Source: Acidobacteriota bacterium
Lineage (GTDB): Bacteria > Acidobacteriota > Terriglobia > Acidiferrales > UBA7541
Assembly: GCA_021832085.1 (NCBI GenBank)
Contig: JAKBLM010000013.1
Coordinates: forward strand, 1-64,000
Direction of reading: 5' to 3'
Length of the DNA stretch: 64,000 nt
Below are positions 35,971 through 44,265 of this stretch, piece by piece. The position numbers and the translations under genes were made by a program. A model generated the notes under the pieces. The model did no database searches. It had not been told where the DNA came from and was given only the letters and a program-made list of their open reading frames with translations. Each line of letters opens with the position of its first letter. The first letter of the stretch is position 1.

Positions 35971-36593
35971 CGAGCTTCCGCCGGGGTTGCGCCCTTCCCC
36001 CACGCATCCTTGGCCGCCCCGGCGGACAAAATGAACGAGTTGGAACCGCGGGATAGCTGGAGCGGTCTTACTTGTTACGAGCTTCCGCCGGGGTTGCGCC
36101 CTTCCCCCACGCATCCTTGGCCACTCCGGCGGACTAAGTTTAGAGGTGGGCAGGGGTCCGAGAGCAAGCGGGGAGGGCCCCTGTTGTGAACGAGCTTCCG
36201 CCGGGGTTGCGCCCTTCCCCCACGCATCCTTGGCCACTCCGGCGGACTAAGTTTAGAGGTGGACAGGGGTCCGATAGCAAGCGGGGAGGGCCCCTGTTGT
36301 AAACGAGCTTCCGCCGGGGTTGCGCCCTTCCCCCACGCATCCTTGGCCACTCCGGCGGACTAAGTTTAGAGGTGGGCAGGGGTCCGATAGCAAGCGGGGA
36401 GGGCCCCTGTTGTAAACGAGCTTCCGCCGGGGTTGCGCCCTTCCCCCACGCATCCTTGGCCACTCCGGCGGACTAAGTTTAGAGGTGGGCAGGGGTCCGA
36501 GAGCAAGCGGGGAGGGCCCCTGCTGAAAACGAGCTTCCGCCGGGGTTGCGCCCTTCCCCCACGCATCCTTGGCCACTCCGGCGGACTAAGTTT
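35971..36593. repeat. Six-copy tandem repeat, 113-bp period
   Basis: Units begin at 35971, 36078, 36191, 36304, 36417 and 36530 (spacing 107, then 113 four times). A core of about 64 bp beginning CGAGCTTCCGCCGGGG is present six times. The remaining 49 bp is nearly identical in units 2-5, different in unit 1 and missing in unit 6. Each core has inverted arms TCCGCCGG and CCGGCGGA (for example 36197-36204 and 36239-36246), and the linker has CAGGGG/CCCCTG arms. Because 113 is not a multiple of three, open frames across it shift every unit, so it is probably non-coding. Confidence 0.92.
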
Positions 36594-36963
36594 AGCGGGC
36601 GGCTTCGATCATGGAAGGCGTTTCCTTGAGCCGCCCGCTTTTCCTTGCGCGGCTGGAGATCACCAATTGGTCGGCATGGCGAAGATTGTTGTCTGACGTC
36701 ATGGGGATCCCGGGACGGGGATAAAGTGAGGGTCTGCTGACATCTCTCGGGGCGACGGCGCTCGACACGGGCGTTGCGGTAACCGGCAGGAGCTGAAGGG
36801 AAGGAAACGGCGGAAGAAGAAATCCTGAGCCCGCCCATCGCATTCGGATAAGCGGGTTTTGGACGATCAGGAGGGTTGCTGGCGCGGCGTCGTTCGTCTC
36901 GATGGTGGGCACCGAGGTTTGTAGAGATCGACGCCGCGCGGCGGCTCGCAATAACCGAGCCAT
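36592..36963 (-). CDS. Doubtful small open frame downstream of the monoheme cytochrome
   Basis: 123 residues with no recognisable domain; Pro/Ser/Arg-rich, without signal peptide or clear ribosome site. Its start lies 4 bp after the stop of the cytochrome gene, which is the only point in its favour. Its 3' end runs into a hairpin (36594-36639). It is more likely non-coding. Confidence 0.2.
   Translation of the reverse strand: MARLLRAAARRRSLQTSVPTIETNDAAPATLLIVQNPLIRMRWAGSGFLLPPFPSLQLLPVTATPVSSAVAPRDVSRPSLYPRPGIPMTSDNNLRHADQLVISSRARKSGRLKETPSMIEAAR
36594..36642. terminator. Hairpin with T-run at the end of the repeat array
   Basis: AGCGGGCGGCT (36594-36604) pairs perfectly with AGCCGCCCGCT (36629-36639) across 24 bases, and TTTTCC follows on the plus strand. 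It may terminate read-through from the MtrB-like gene and the repeats, or act bidirectionally with the cytochrome transcript. Confidence 0.55.
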
Positions 36964-36966
36964 TAC

Positions 36967-37311
36967 TTACTTACCGGATTTGCCCAGCTCACGGATATAA
37001 GCGATAACGTCGTCAACCTGTTTCGCGCTCAGACCGCGGATCGGAGACATCTTCTTATAGCCTTGCGTGATGTCTTTTTTCAGCTGAGCGTCGCTTTTCG
37101 CCTGCACCTGCTTGGACCCGAGCGGCAGCATTTTCACATGCATCATCTTGGCCAGGGACGGGTTGCCCTGCCCGTGGTCGCCGTGACACATCTGGCAGTG
37201 TTGCGCAAAGACGGCCTTGCCTTCCTTGGCGCTGCCCGGAGGCGGTGTCGCAAAAGCAAAGCTAGCCGCTCCCAAAACGAGGGCGGCGGTGTACAGCCAG
37301 GTGTTTCGCAT
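36967..37311 (-). CDS. Small monoheme class I c-type cytochrome, second paralogue
   Basis: 114 residues with a signal peptide (MRNTWLYTAALVLGAASFAFA), the haem motif CQMCH in HCQMCHGDHGQGNP and the axial Met in YKKMSPIRGLS. It is a periplasmic electron shuttle. AGGAGGG lies seven bases before ATG 37311. It is a clear paralogue of the cytochrome at 30564-30905; together the two flank the multiheme locus. Confidence 0.9.
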   Translation of the reverse strand: MRNTWLYTAALVLGAASFAFATPPPGSAKEGKAVFAQHCQMCHGDHGQGNPSLAKMMHVKMLPLGSKQVQAKSDAQLKKDITQGYKKMSPIRGLSAKQVDDVIAYIRELGKSGK

Positions 37312-37945
37312 ACTTTCCCTCCTGTTTGTTTTTTGTTGCCCCGGACCGGGGGTCCGAAGGCATGCTTCGCAAAAAGTGTGGAATGGGTCCGGCGAGTTCG
37401 CCGGAACGAAAAATGGAGTTTCCGAAAGCAGTTGCCATCCGGGATCGCCACCGGAAACGTTGATCATGGCCCGAGGAATTTTGGCGGCCGTGATCGAAGC
37501 GCGCATCGGAATATGCCCTTCGCAATCCTTATAGAAATGCCCCACCAGACGCCCCTGGGCGATCTGATCGCAACAAGCAATATGCACGTTGTCTGCCACC
37601 GGAAGGACTCGTTTGGAGTGAGCAAGAAGGGCCACGAAAAAGCTGCTTCAGCCGGGACAGGGCGGGGTAAACGAGAGAAAAGAGGGAAACGAGCGTCCCC
37701 GGTGTGAAGCAGCCAGGCACTGCCCGGGCCAATTGGTGCGTCAATCGACTCCACCGGATGGGGCGAAACCACCCAGCAGCACTTGCGTAACCGAAGAGGG
37801 CGGGGGACCGAACGGCCAGTGGGAAAGAGCCGCTGATTCTGCATCTCGCGCTCCTCGAACCGGTTACCGAGCGCTGCGGTCCGTAGATTGGCGGAGTCTG
37901 CTTTGGCGGCAGCCGCTACTTGTGAGATGATAGCATGAAAACTAT
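37312..37945. other. Divergent intergenic region between cytochrome and histidine kinase
   Basis: About 630 bp without a supported gene. Promoters for both divergent transcripts should lie here, but I see none strong enough to mark. Confidence 0.35.
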
Positions 37946-39040
37946 ATGCGATTCCGTCCTGGTTGGCGCCTGAAGGCCGTCCTGCCGGTGGCGATCGTGC
38001 TTCTGGCGGGGCTGGCGGTATTTGAGCTGGCGACGCTCGAGTTGGAAGCTCCCGAACGATTCCAGGTACTCGGCGTGGCAGCCGGCGGTGCATTGGCTGT
38101 GTGCGCGGTCTTGCTGGTGGCTCTGGCCGCGCTGATCCAGCATCCACTGGTGGAGTTGAGTCGCAAAATTGAAGCGGTGCGTAACGGAGATCTCTACGCG
38201 CGTGTCTCATTTTCAGACCGGGACGACGACATCGGCTATCTGGGGCGGAACTTCAACGAGATGGTTCGCCAGTTGCGCGAGAGCCGAGACGCCCTGCAGC
38301 GCATCCACCAGACGCAGATGTCTCGGGCCGAGCACCTGGCGACGCTGGGTGAATTGGCCGCCGGACTTGCCCACGAGGTGCGAAATCCGCTGGCGGGAAT
38401 CGCCGGCGCGGTGGATATTCTGGGACACGAGCTCCCGGCTTCGAGCCCCAGCCGCGAGATTGTCGGTGAGGTGCAACAGGAGGTTCGCCGGATTCAATCC
38501 ACACTGAACGAATTGCTCGATTACGCTCGCCCAAAGCCCTTTGATATCCGGCCGGCTGACTTGAATTCCACGATCGAGCATACGGTGCAACTGGCGCGGC
38601 AGCAGGTGGCTTCACGGCCGATCGACATCCACTTCGTGCCGGCGGTCGATTTGCCGCCGGTCGAACACGATCCGCTGCAGATTCAGCGCCTGGTGCTGAA
38701 CCTGGTGCTGAACGCCTTGCAGGCCATCGACGAGGAAGGCTTCGTCGACCTGCAGGTGAGCGCCGAAAATGGGTTTGCGGTGGTGAAGGTGCGGGATAAT
38801 GGCCGAGGGATGACGCCCGAGCAGTTGCAGAACATTTTCCGGCCATTTTTCACGACCAAACGACACGGCACCGGGCTGGGCCTTTCGCTCTCAAGGAGGA
38901 TCGTCGAGCAGCATGAAGGAAGCATCGATGTGGAGAGCGTACTCGGCAAAGGAACAGAATTCGTTGTGCGACTGCCGATAACAATAAAGAAGGACGAGGC
39001 GGCAAGGAGCCAGGAGATATGGGAAAGATCAAAGTCCTGA
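37946..39040 (+). CDS. Membrane sensor histidine kinase (HAMP, NtrB-like)
   Basis: 364 residues. Two TM helices (about 11-28 and 43-63) are separated by only about 15 residues, so there is almost no periplasmic sensor. A HAMP region follows (about 64-115), then the H-box with His143 in AHEVRNPL, and the ATPase domain with DNGRGM, FRPFFTTK and GTGLGLSL. It should phosphorylate the regulator encoded next, whose gene overlaps it by 22 bp. No clear ribosome site precedes ATG 37946. Input may be intramembrane or cytoplasmic. Confidence 0.88.
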   Translation: MRFRPGWRLKAVLPVAIVLLAGLAVFELATLELEAPERFQVLGVAAGGALAVCAVLLVALAALIQHPLVELSRKIEAVRNGDLYARVSFSDRDDDIGYLGRNFNEMVRQLRESRDALQRIHQTQMSRAEHLATLGELAAGLAHEVRNPLAGIAGAVDILGHELPASSPSREIVGEVQQEVRRIQSTLNELLDYARPKPFDIRPADLNSTIEHTVQLARQQVASRPIDIHFVPAVDLPPVEHDPLQIQRLVLNLVLNALQAIDEEGFVDLQVSAENGFAVVKVRDNGRGMTPEQLQNIFRPFFTTKRHGTGLGLSLSRRIVEQHEGSIDVESVLGKGTEFVVRLPITIKKDEAARSQEIWERSKS

Positions 39041-40476
39041 TCGTCGATGACGAGCGGCTGGTCCGCTGGAGCCTGCGCCAGAAGTGCGAGGAATGGGGCT
39101 ACACGGTCTTCGAAGCGGAGAATGGCGCCCAGGCCCTCGAGATCGCGCAGGCTGAGGCGCCCGAGGTCGTGCTATTGGACGTTCGACTGCCGGATATCGG
39201 CGGCCTGGAGGTGCTGGAAAAACTCAAGGCAACCAGCGAACTCGGTGTGACGATCATGATGACCGGCGATCCGCAGATCGACGACGTGAAAGCGGCGATC
39301 CGCATGGGCGCCTACGATTTCATCGGCAAGCCGCTGGATTTCGATGAGCTGGGCGTAACGATCCAAAACGCCCTGGAAGCGCACCGGCTGCGTGGCGAAG
39401 TGGAATCGCTGCGCGGGGAAGTGCGGCGCCAGGCCGGGTCCTACGAGGTGGTCGGGGCGTCGAAGAAGACGACCGAGCTGATGCGTTTCGTACGGAAGGT
39501 GGCGGCGAGCGAGGCTTCGACGATCCTGATTCAGGGCGAAAGCGGAACCGGGAAGGACCTGATCGCGAAGGTCCTGCATTACGAAAGTTCCCGGCACGAC
39601 GGGCCGATGGTAGCGATCAACTGCTCGGCAATTCCCGAAACGCTGATCGAAGCCGAGCTGTTTGGCCACGAGAAGGGCGCGTTCACCGACGCGAAGGCGA
39701 TGAAGAAGGGGTTGTTCGAGATCGCCGACAGCGGAACGCTTTTCCTCGACGAAATCGGCGAACTCTCGCCGTTCCTGCAGGCCAAGCTGCTGCGCGTGAT
39801 GGAAGACCAGGTGATTCGCCGCGTGGGCGGGGTGCGCGATATCCACGTGGACGTGCGGGTAGTGGCGGCATCGAACCGAGACCTGGAAAAAGCGGTACGT
39901 GAGGGCCACTTCCGGCAAGACCTTTATTACCGGTTGGCGGTGATTTCGATCTATATCCCGCCCCTGCGCGAGCGAAAAGAGGACATCCTGCCGCTGGTCG
40001 ATTACTTCGTCCAGGATTACAACCGCAAGTTCCGGAAATCGATCCGCGGCATCACCGACGAAACCCGGCGGCTGCTGCTCGCCTACGACTGGCCGGGGAA
40101 CGTGCGTGAGTTACGGAACGCCATCGAGCGGGCGATGATCCTTGAAGAGGAGCCGATGCTGCGGCCGAGCTACCTGCCGTTCACTGTGACGCAGCCGCAC
40201 GCTGGCATCACCGCGTTCGAGCGAGCCTCCTCACCTGCGCCGGGCGAGATGCTGCCGGGCGGGCGCCGGCTGCCGCCGCTGACTATCCCCGAAGGCGGCA
40301 CTTCGCTCGAGGAGATCGAGCGGTCGATGGTGATGCTTGCCCTCGACCAGGCACATGGGAACCAGACGCAGGCCTCGCGCCTGCTCGACATCAGCCGCGA
40401 CGCACTGCGCTACAAGATGAAGAAGTTCGGGCTGATCCACGCCGAGGACACCGAGGAAGCGGCTTCCTCCGGCTAG
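39019..40476 (+). CDS. Sigma-54-dependent NtrC-family response regulator
   Basis: 485 residues: receiver domain with phospho-acceptor Asp54 (VVLLDVRLPD), AAA+ domain with Walker A GESGTGKD (173-180) and Walker B LFLDE (about 241-245), and a Fis-type helix-turn-helix at the end (NQTQASRLLDISRDALRYKM). The sigma-54-contact loop reads GAFTDA (220-225) instead of the usual GAFTGA. It is coupled to the histidine kinase gene by overlap, with AGGAGAT before its ATG. It is likely to activate sigma-54 promoters; one candidate is at 44218. Confidence 0.92.
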   Translation: MGKIKVLIVDDERLVRWSLRQKCEEWGYTVFEAENGAQALEIAQAEAPEVVLLDVRLPDIGGLEVLEKLKATSELGVTIMMTGDPQIDDVKAAIRMGAYDFIGKPLDFDELGVTIQNALEAHRLRGEVESLRGEVRRQAGSYEVVGASKKTTELMRFVRKVAASEASTILIQGESGTGKDLIAKVLHYESSRHDGPMVAINCSAIPETLIEAELFGHEKGAFTDAKAMKKGLFEIADSGTLFLDEIGELSPFLQAKLLRVMEDQVIRRVGGVRDIHVDVRVVAASNRDLEKAVREGHFRQDLYYRLAVISIYIPPLRERKEDILPLVDYFVQDYNRKFRKSIRGITDETRRLLLAYDWPGNVRELRNAIERAMILEEEPMLRPSYLPFTVTQPHAGITAFERASSPAPGEMLPGGRRLPPLTIPEGGTSLEEIERSMVMLALDQAHGNQTQASRLLDISRDALRYKMKKFGLIHAEDTEEAASSG

Positions 40477-40504
40477 TCTTTGCCGCTGCCGTCCCGCGGC
40501 TCGG

Positions 40505-42202
40505 GTGCCGCTGATGAATCCCCGCGTCGCCTACTTCTCAATGGAAATCGCGCTCGACCCGGCGGTGCCTACCTACGCCGGGGGACTGGGCGTGCTGGCC
40601 GGGGACACTCTGCTCAGCGCCGCAGACCTCGGGCTGCCGATGGTCGGACTGACCCTCCTGTATCGTCAAGGCTATTTCCGACAACAACTCGACACGACTG
40701 GAGTTCAGCGGGAACTACCGGAGCAGTGGCGGCCGGAGGAGCTGCTCGATCCTGTTGAGCCGCGAGTGACGGTGGAAATCGAGGACCGTGCGATACGCGT
40801 GCGGGCGTGGCGCTGGCAGGTCCGGGGCATCACCGGCCACGTCGTCCCCGTCTACCTGCTCGATACCGCGCTCGAAGAGAACCCGGCCTGGGACCGCACG
40901 CTCACCGATTCGCTTTACGGCGGCGACGAACGATACCGGCTGTGCCAGGAAGTGGTGCTTGGCATCGGCGGGGTGCGAATGCTGTTGGCCCTGGGCAACG
41001 GCGCGATCGAAACCTTTCACATGAACGAGGGCCATGCGGCGCTGCTCTCGGTGGCGCTGGTTGAGCAGCGTCTGGCGGGTCGGCCGCTTTCGGCCGCCAC
41101 GCGCGACGACCTCGAGGCGTTGCGTCGCCGCTGCGTTTTCACCACCCACACACCGGTGCCCGCTGGCCACGACCAGTTTTCCCGCGAACTGACCGAGCGC
41201 GTGCTGGGCCGTGAGCGTACCGAGGCGCTCGAGCGCGCCCAGCGCTTCCACGACGGCATGCTTAACATGACCAACCTCGGGCTGCATGCCTCACACTACA
41301 TCAACGGTGTCGGGATGCGGCACGGGGAAGTCTCGCGCAGCATGTTTCCTTCCTATCCGGTGCGTGCTATCACCAACGGAGTCCACGCCGCCCGTTGGAC
41401 TTCTACGCCCTTTGCCGCCCTCTACGATCGGCACATCCCCGAATGGCGCCGCGACAATCTCTATCTCCGCTATGCGGTCGGCATCGGTCTGGAGGAAATC
41501 GCCGCGGCCCATGCGGAGGCCAAGCGCGTGCTGCTCGACGAGATTCAAGAGCATTCCGGCGTCGCGCTCGATCCGAAGCTGTTCACCATCGGCTTCGCCC
41601 GCCGCGCCACTGGCTATAAGCGGCCCGAGCTGCTTCTGGCCGATCTTGACCGTCTGCGATCGATCGCCTCGCGCATGGGGCCATTCCAGGTGATCTATGC
41701 CGGCAAGGCCCATCCGCAAGACAAAAGCGGCCGCGACTCGATCCAGCGCGTTTTTCAGGCGGCACGGGAGTTGGCCGGCCACGTCCCAGTCGTCTACGTG
41801 GAAAATTACGATCTGCACCGCGCTTGTTTTCTTACCGCGGGAGTCGATCTCTGGTTGAACACGCCACAGCGGCCGCAGGAGGCTTCCGGTACCAGCGGAA
41901 TGAAGGCCGCTCTCAATGGTGTACCGAGCCTGAGCGTGCTGGACGGCTGGTGGCTCGAAGGCCACGTGGAAGGCGTCACTGGCTGGGCGATCGGACACGA
42001 CGAGAATGGCCCGGCCAATACCGCCGTCGAGGTGGCTTCGCTTTACGAAAAGCTGGAGAGCGTGATTTTGCCGATGTTCTACGGGCGCCCCGAAGCCTAC
42101 CGGGCCGTGATGCGATCGGCGATCGCGCTGAACGGCTCCTTTTTCAATACGCAGCGGATGCTTCGCCAATACGCCCAGAACGCCTACGGAATCGAGTGCT
42201 GA
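40505..42202 (+). CDS. glgP: Alpha-glucan (glycogen) phosphorylase
   Basis: A 565-residue member of the shorter alpha-glucan phosphorylase group, releasing glucose-1-phosphate from glycogen or maltodextrin. HMNEGHAALL, FTTHTPVPAGHD and the PLP-lysine motif GTSGMKAALNG are visible. The start is GTG 40505 or ATG 40514; both lack a clear ribosome site. It follows the NtrC-type gene by 28 bp and could be read from the same transcript. A compact terminator follows (42222-42241). Confidence 0.88.
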   Translation: MPLMNPRVAYFSMEIALDPAVPTYAGGLGVLAGDTLLSAADLGLPMVGLTLLYRQGYFRQQLDTTGVQRELPEQWRPEELLDPVEPRVTVEIEDRAIRVRAWRWQVRGITGHVVPVYLLDTALEENPAWDRTLTDSLYGGDERYRLCQEVVLGIGGVRMLLALGNGAIETFHMNEGHAALLSVALVEQRLAGRPLSAATRDDLEALRRRCVFTTHTPVPAGHDQFSRELTERVLGRERTEALERAQRFHDGMLNMTNLGLHASHYINGVGMRHGEVSRSMFPSYPVRAITNGVHAARWTSTPFAALYDRHIPEWRRDNLYLRYAVGIGLEEIAAAHAEAKRVLLDEIQEHSGVALDPKLFTIGFARRATGYKRPELLLADLDRLRSIASRMGPFQVIYAGKAHPQDKSGRDSIQRVFQAARELAGHVPVVYVENYDLHRACFLTAGVDLWLNTPQRPQEASGTSGMKAALNGVPSLSVLDGWWLEGHVEGVTGWAIGHDENGPANTAVEVASLYEKLESVILPMFYGRPEAYRAVMRSAIALNGSFFNTQRMLRQYAQNAYGIEC

Positions 42203-42221
42203 TGGGGACTGCGAGCAATGC

Positions 42222-42241
42222 AGGCCTGCGGCCTTATTTTT
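42222..42241 (+). terminator. Rho-independent terminator after glgP
   Basis: AGGCC-TGC-GGCCT (42222-42234) is followed by TATTTTT. The stem is short but the T-run is good, 20 bp after the stop codon. Confidence 0.6.
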
Positions 42242-43057
42242 CCGGACAGCTGATGCCCAGCACAGGCTGGCGCGGACTGCTCCCACGATGCTGAAGCTTG
42301 GCTCGGAAGCCGGGGTGGGGCGTAAGACGCGGTGCACAGCCTCTCCGGAAGACCTGAAGCGGTGAAATCACACAGTGCCGAAGCGCTGAAAAACACACCG
42401 GCCGCGCCTGGCAGAATGGCGAAAGCCGTTCCAATCGAAATAACCCGTTGCCATAGAGTGGCTTGCTATTAAGACGGCATTTGGCAGCCAGCGTGCTCAC
42501 CTCAGGACAAGGATATGAGGGTGACCGGACGGCAACAGATGCGCCGGTCGAAAAGCCCAGACGCAAGAGGTGAAGGGTAAGGGAAGCGACCATCACCATC
42601 GAGCGGACGGGACTTGCTTCGGTCGGGAGCGAGCCGAAGCAACTGAGCGCTGCCCAACGGACCCTCGGCGGCGGCTGAGCGTAGTAGCAAGAACGCGCCA
42701 GTGAAAATTGGCGCACCAGCCTTACAGCTGGGAAATTGCTATGTCTCCAGCCGCCGCCATTTTTTTGTCTTCTTCAGAACACGATCGTCACACGTTTCTG
42801 GCGTTGTATCGTCACGGTTCTTCGAACGGAGATGGCGCGGGGCCAGTCGCCCGGGAAACACGGAGGAGTTTGACGTGCGTGCGCTTTCCTTTTGCACGAC
42901 AAGACTTGGGAAAGCCACCCACCGCTTCGCCCCTCAGCAAAGCAGGCGGTGGGGCACGAGAAGCGAAGGGAAGGGAAGGCGCGGCCATTCGCTGCACAGT
43001 TTCTTCTTTCCTGGCGAGTGGCTTGTAAAAATGCCCGAATTTCTGTGGGAGAAATTC
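42242..43057. other. Gene-free region of about 815 bp with a leader-like short frame and hairpin
   Basis: No gene I can support. It holds a 21-codon frame at 42515-42580 (begins MRVTGRQQMRRSKSP) preceded by AAGGAT. It also has a perfect 9-bp hairpin at 42614-42642 (TTGCTTCGG with CCGAAGCAA). The stretch lies directly behind a terminator. A decayed retroelement or a structured RNA are possible, but neither is shown; I found no intron domain V and no reverse transcriptase. Confidence 0.35.
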
Positions 43058-43537
43058 CTAGCGCTTCGGAGCCCCGGGCAAGTCCACCGCAAACATGCAC
43101 GGATCCTTTTCTTGCGCGAAGCCGAGGCTTTTCGCCAAGCGGAGCATCGGGATGTTGTCCAGTTCGGTCATTCCCCAAACGCGACGCATGCCCGCTTGCC
43201 TGGCTTGCTCAACCAGCGTTTCGAGCAGCAGGTGTCCGATGCCGCGATTGCGATAATCCTGGTGGACGAAGACGGCGACTTCGGCGGTGTCGCCGTCGGG
43301 GCAGAGGACGGCATGGCCCACGAGTCGATCGTCGACGATAGCGAGGAAATTGGGCGAGGGTGAGAGCCGTTCGAGCCATTCCGCAATGCGCACGCGCGGT
43401 GGCAGGCCGAGCGAAGCGGGCCGGGGCTCAAAGGACTCGTACATTGAGCAAAGTTGGGCCTCGTCGGCCGCAGAAGCCGGGCGAATCTGCACCGCTTTTT
43501 TCGTCTTGGCTTGGTGTGCAGTCACCGGAACGCTCAA
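43058..43537 (-). CDS. GNAT-family N-acetyltransferase
   Basis: A 159-residue acetyltransferase with the acetyl-CoA-binding segment VAVFVHQDYRNRGIGHLL (Q/RxxGxG type, about 88-105) and a C-terminal AKSLGFAQE strand. The substrate is unknown. The upstream hemerythrin-like gene overlaps it by 4 bp (ATGA), so they are co-translated. Confidence 0.85.
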   Translation of the reverse strand: MSVPVTAHQAKTKKAVQIRPASAADEAQLCSMYESFEPRPASLGLPPRVRIAEWLERLSPSPNFLAIVDDRLVGHAVLCPDGDTAEVAVFVHQDYRNRGIGHLLLETLVEQARQAGMRRVWGMTELDNIPMLRLAKSLGFAQEKDPCMFAVDLPGAPKR

Positions 43538-43974
43538 AAGTACCTCCCAAGTTCCGCCTCTTCACCACCGGCATGGCGAGCGATTCGCTGCGCCAACGAG
43601 TGGCCTTGCTTGCAGATCTGGAGCGTCGCTTCGTGCCGGTCGAGCGTCGTCTCGAGCTTGTCGATCGCCTGAATCAAATTCCCCAGTTCGCGGAGCAGAT
43701 CGGCATGTTCCATTTTCAGTTCGTAGGCAAAGGAGGCGATGTCGGCGTCGCTATCCGGCAGCTCCCGCCACTCCATTAATTCCTTGGGTGCGAGATGGTC
43801 GGACAAGTACAACCGGAGCCCGACCGTGGCCTCACGGAGGGTCGCCGCCCTCTCTTTCCAGTCGATAGGCCCACGGTAACTGGGGTGAACCAGCTCAAAT
43901 GCCAGTTCGAAGGTATTCAATTTCTCAAGCAACTGCTCCCGGTGGCTCCCGACGGGCTTGTGGGGCTCCTTCAT
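43534..43974 (-). CDS. Hemerythrin-like (HHE) all-helical protein
   Basis: 146 mostly helical residues. Histidines and acidic residues are placed as in HHE cation-binding proteins: LSDHLAPKE (about 57), KMEHADLLREL (about 88) and IARHAGGEEAEL near the end. Such proteins bind non-haem iron and may sense oxygen or NO. The match is by pattern only. It is coupled to a GNAT gene. Confidence 0.5.
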   Translation of the reverse strand: MKEPHKPVGSHREQLLEKLNTFELAFELVHPSYRGPIDWKERAATLREATVGLRLYLSDHLAPKELMEWRELPDSDADIASFAYELKMEHADLLRELGNLIQAIDKLETTLDRHEATLQICKQGHSLAQRIARHAGGEEAELGRYF

Positions 43975-44217
43975 GCCACGCCTCTGTTCTGGAAGCCAGC
44001 ATGCTTACTGCCAGATGCGCGAAGTGAAGGGTAGGCGCCTTATCACGTTCTCCGAGAAGGTGTTGTGACCAACGAGCGGTCTGCGAAGACTGGACGAACG
44101 ATCGATCTTTTGTGCCGCCCGGCGCAGGTCGTGCGCGAAGTGGCGCAGCCGTCAGTGCCGCAAATGCGGGTGTAAGAGCTAACTATCTTGTAACGAGTAA
44201 CTTAGCGCGCGGCATTC

Positions 44218-44233
44218 TGGCAAGGGAAGTGCA
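44218..44233 (+). promoter_or_regulatory. Sigma-54-type -24/-12 promoter upstream of the universal stress gene
   Basis: TGGCAAGGGAAGTGCA matches the -24/-12 consensus TGGCACG-N4-TTGCA at all but two defined positions, with GG and GC separated by exactly 10 bp. It would start a transcript near 44243, about 23 bases before the universal stress gene, which has its own GGAGGG. An NtrC-type activator is encoded 4 kb upstream. Confidence 0.55.
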
Positions 44234-44265
44234 GCCCCCAAGACAGGAGTTTTGGAGGGAAGGCC

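Noticed and set aside
33815..36007. 730-residue open frame on the minus strand opposite the MtrB-like gene
   Set aside because: The composition is Arg/Val/Ala-rich with no domain. It mirrors GC-rich codon positions of the real plus-strand gene and runs into the repeat array.
35965..36576. Overlapping minus-strand frames of about 90-107 residues across the tandem repeats
   Set aside because: The 113-bp period shifts the frame each unit, so these are by-products of the repeat and not a repeat protein.
35971..36593. CRISPR array
   Set aside because: Core and linker are both conserved between units, spacers are not unique, the period is too long, and no cas genes are near.
42242..43057. Group II intron or insertion sequence
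   Set aside because: No domain V hairpin, no reverse transcriptase or transposase, and no terminal inverted repeats could be identified; kept only as a question.
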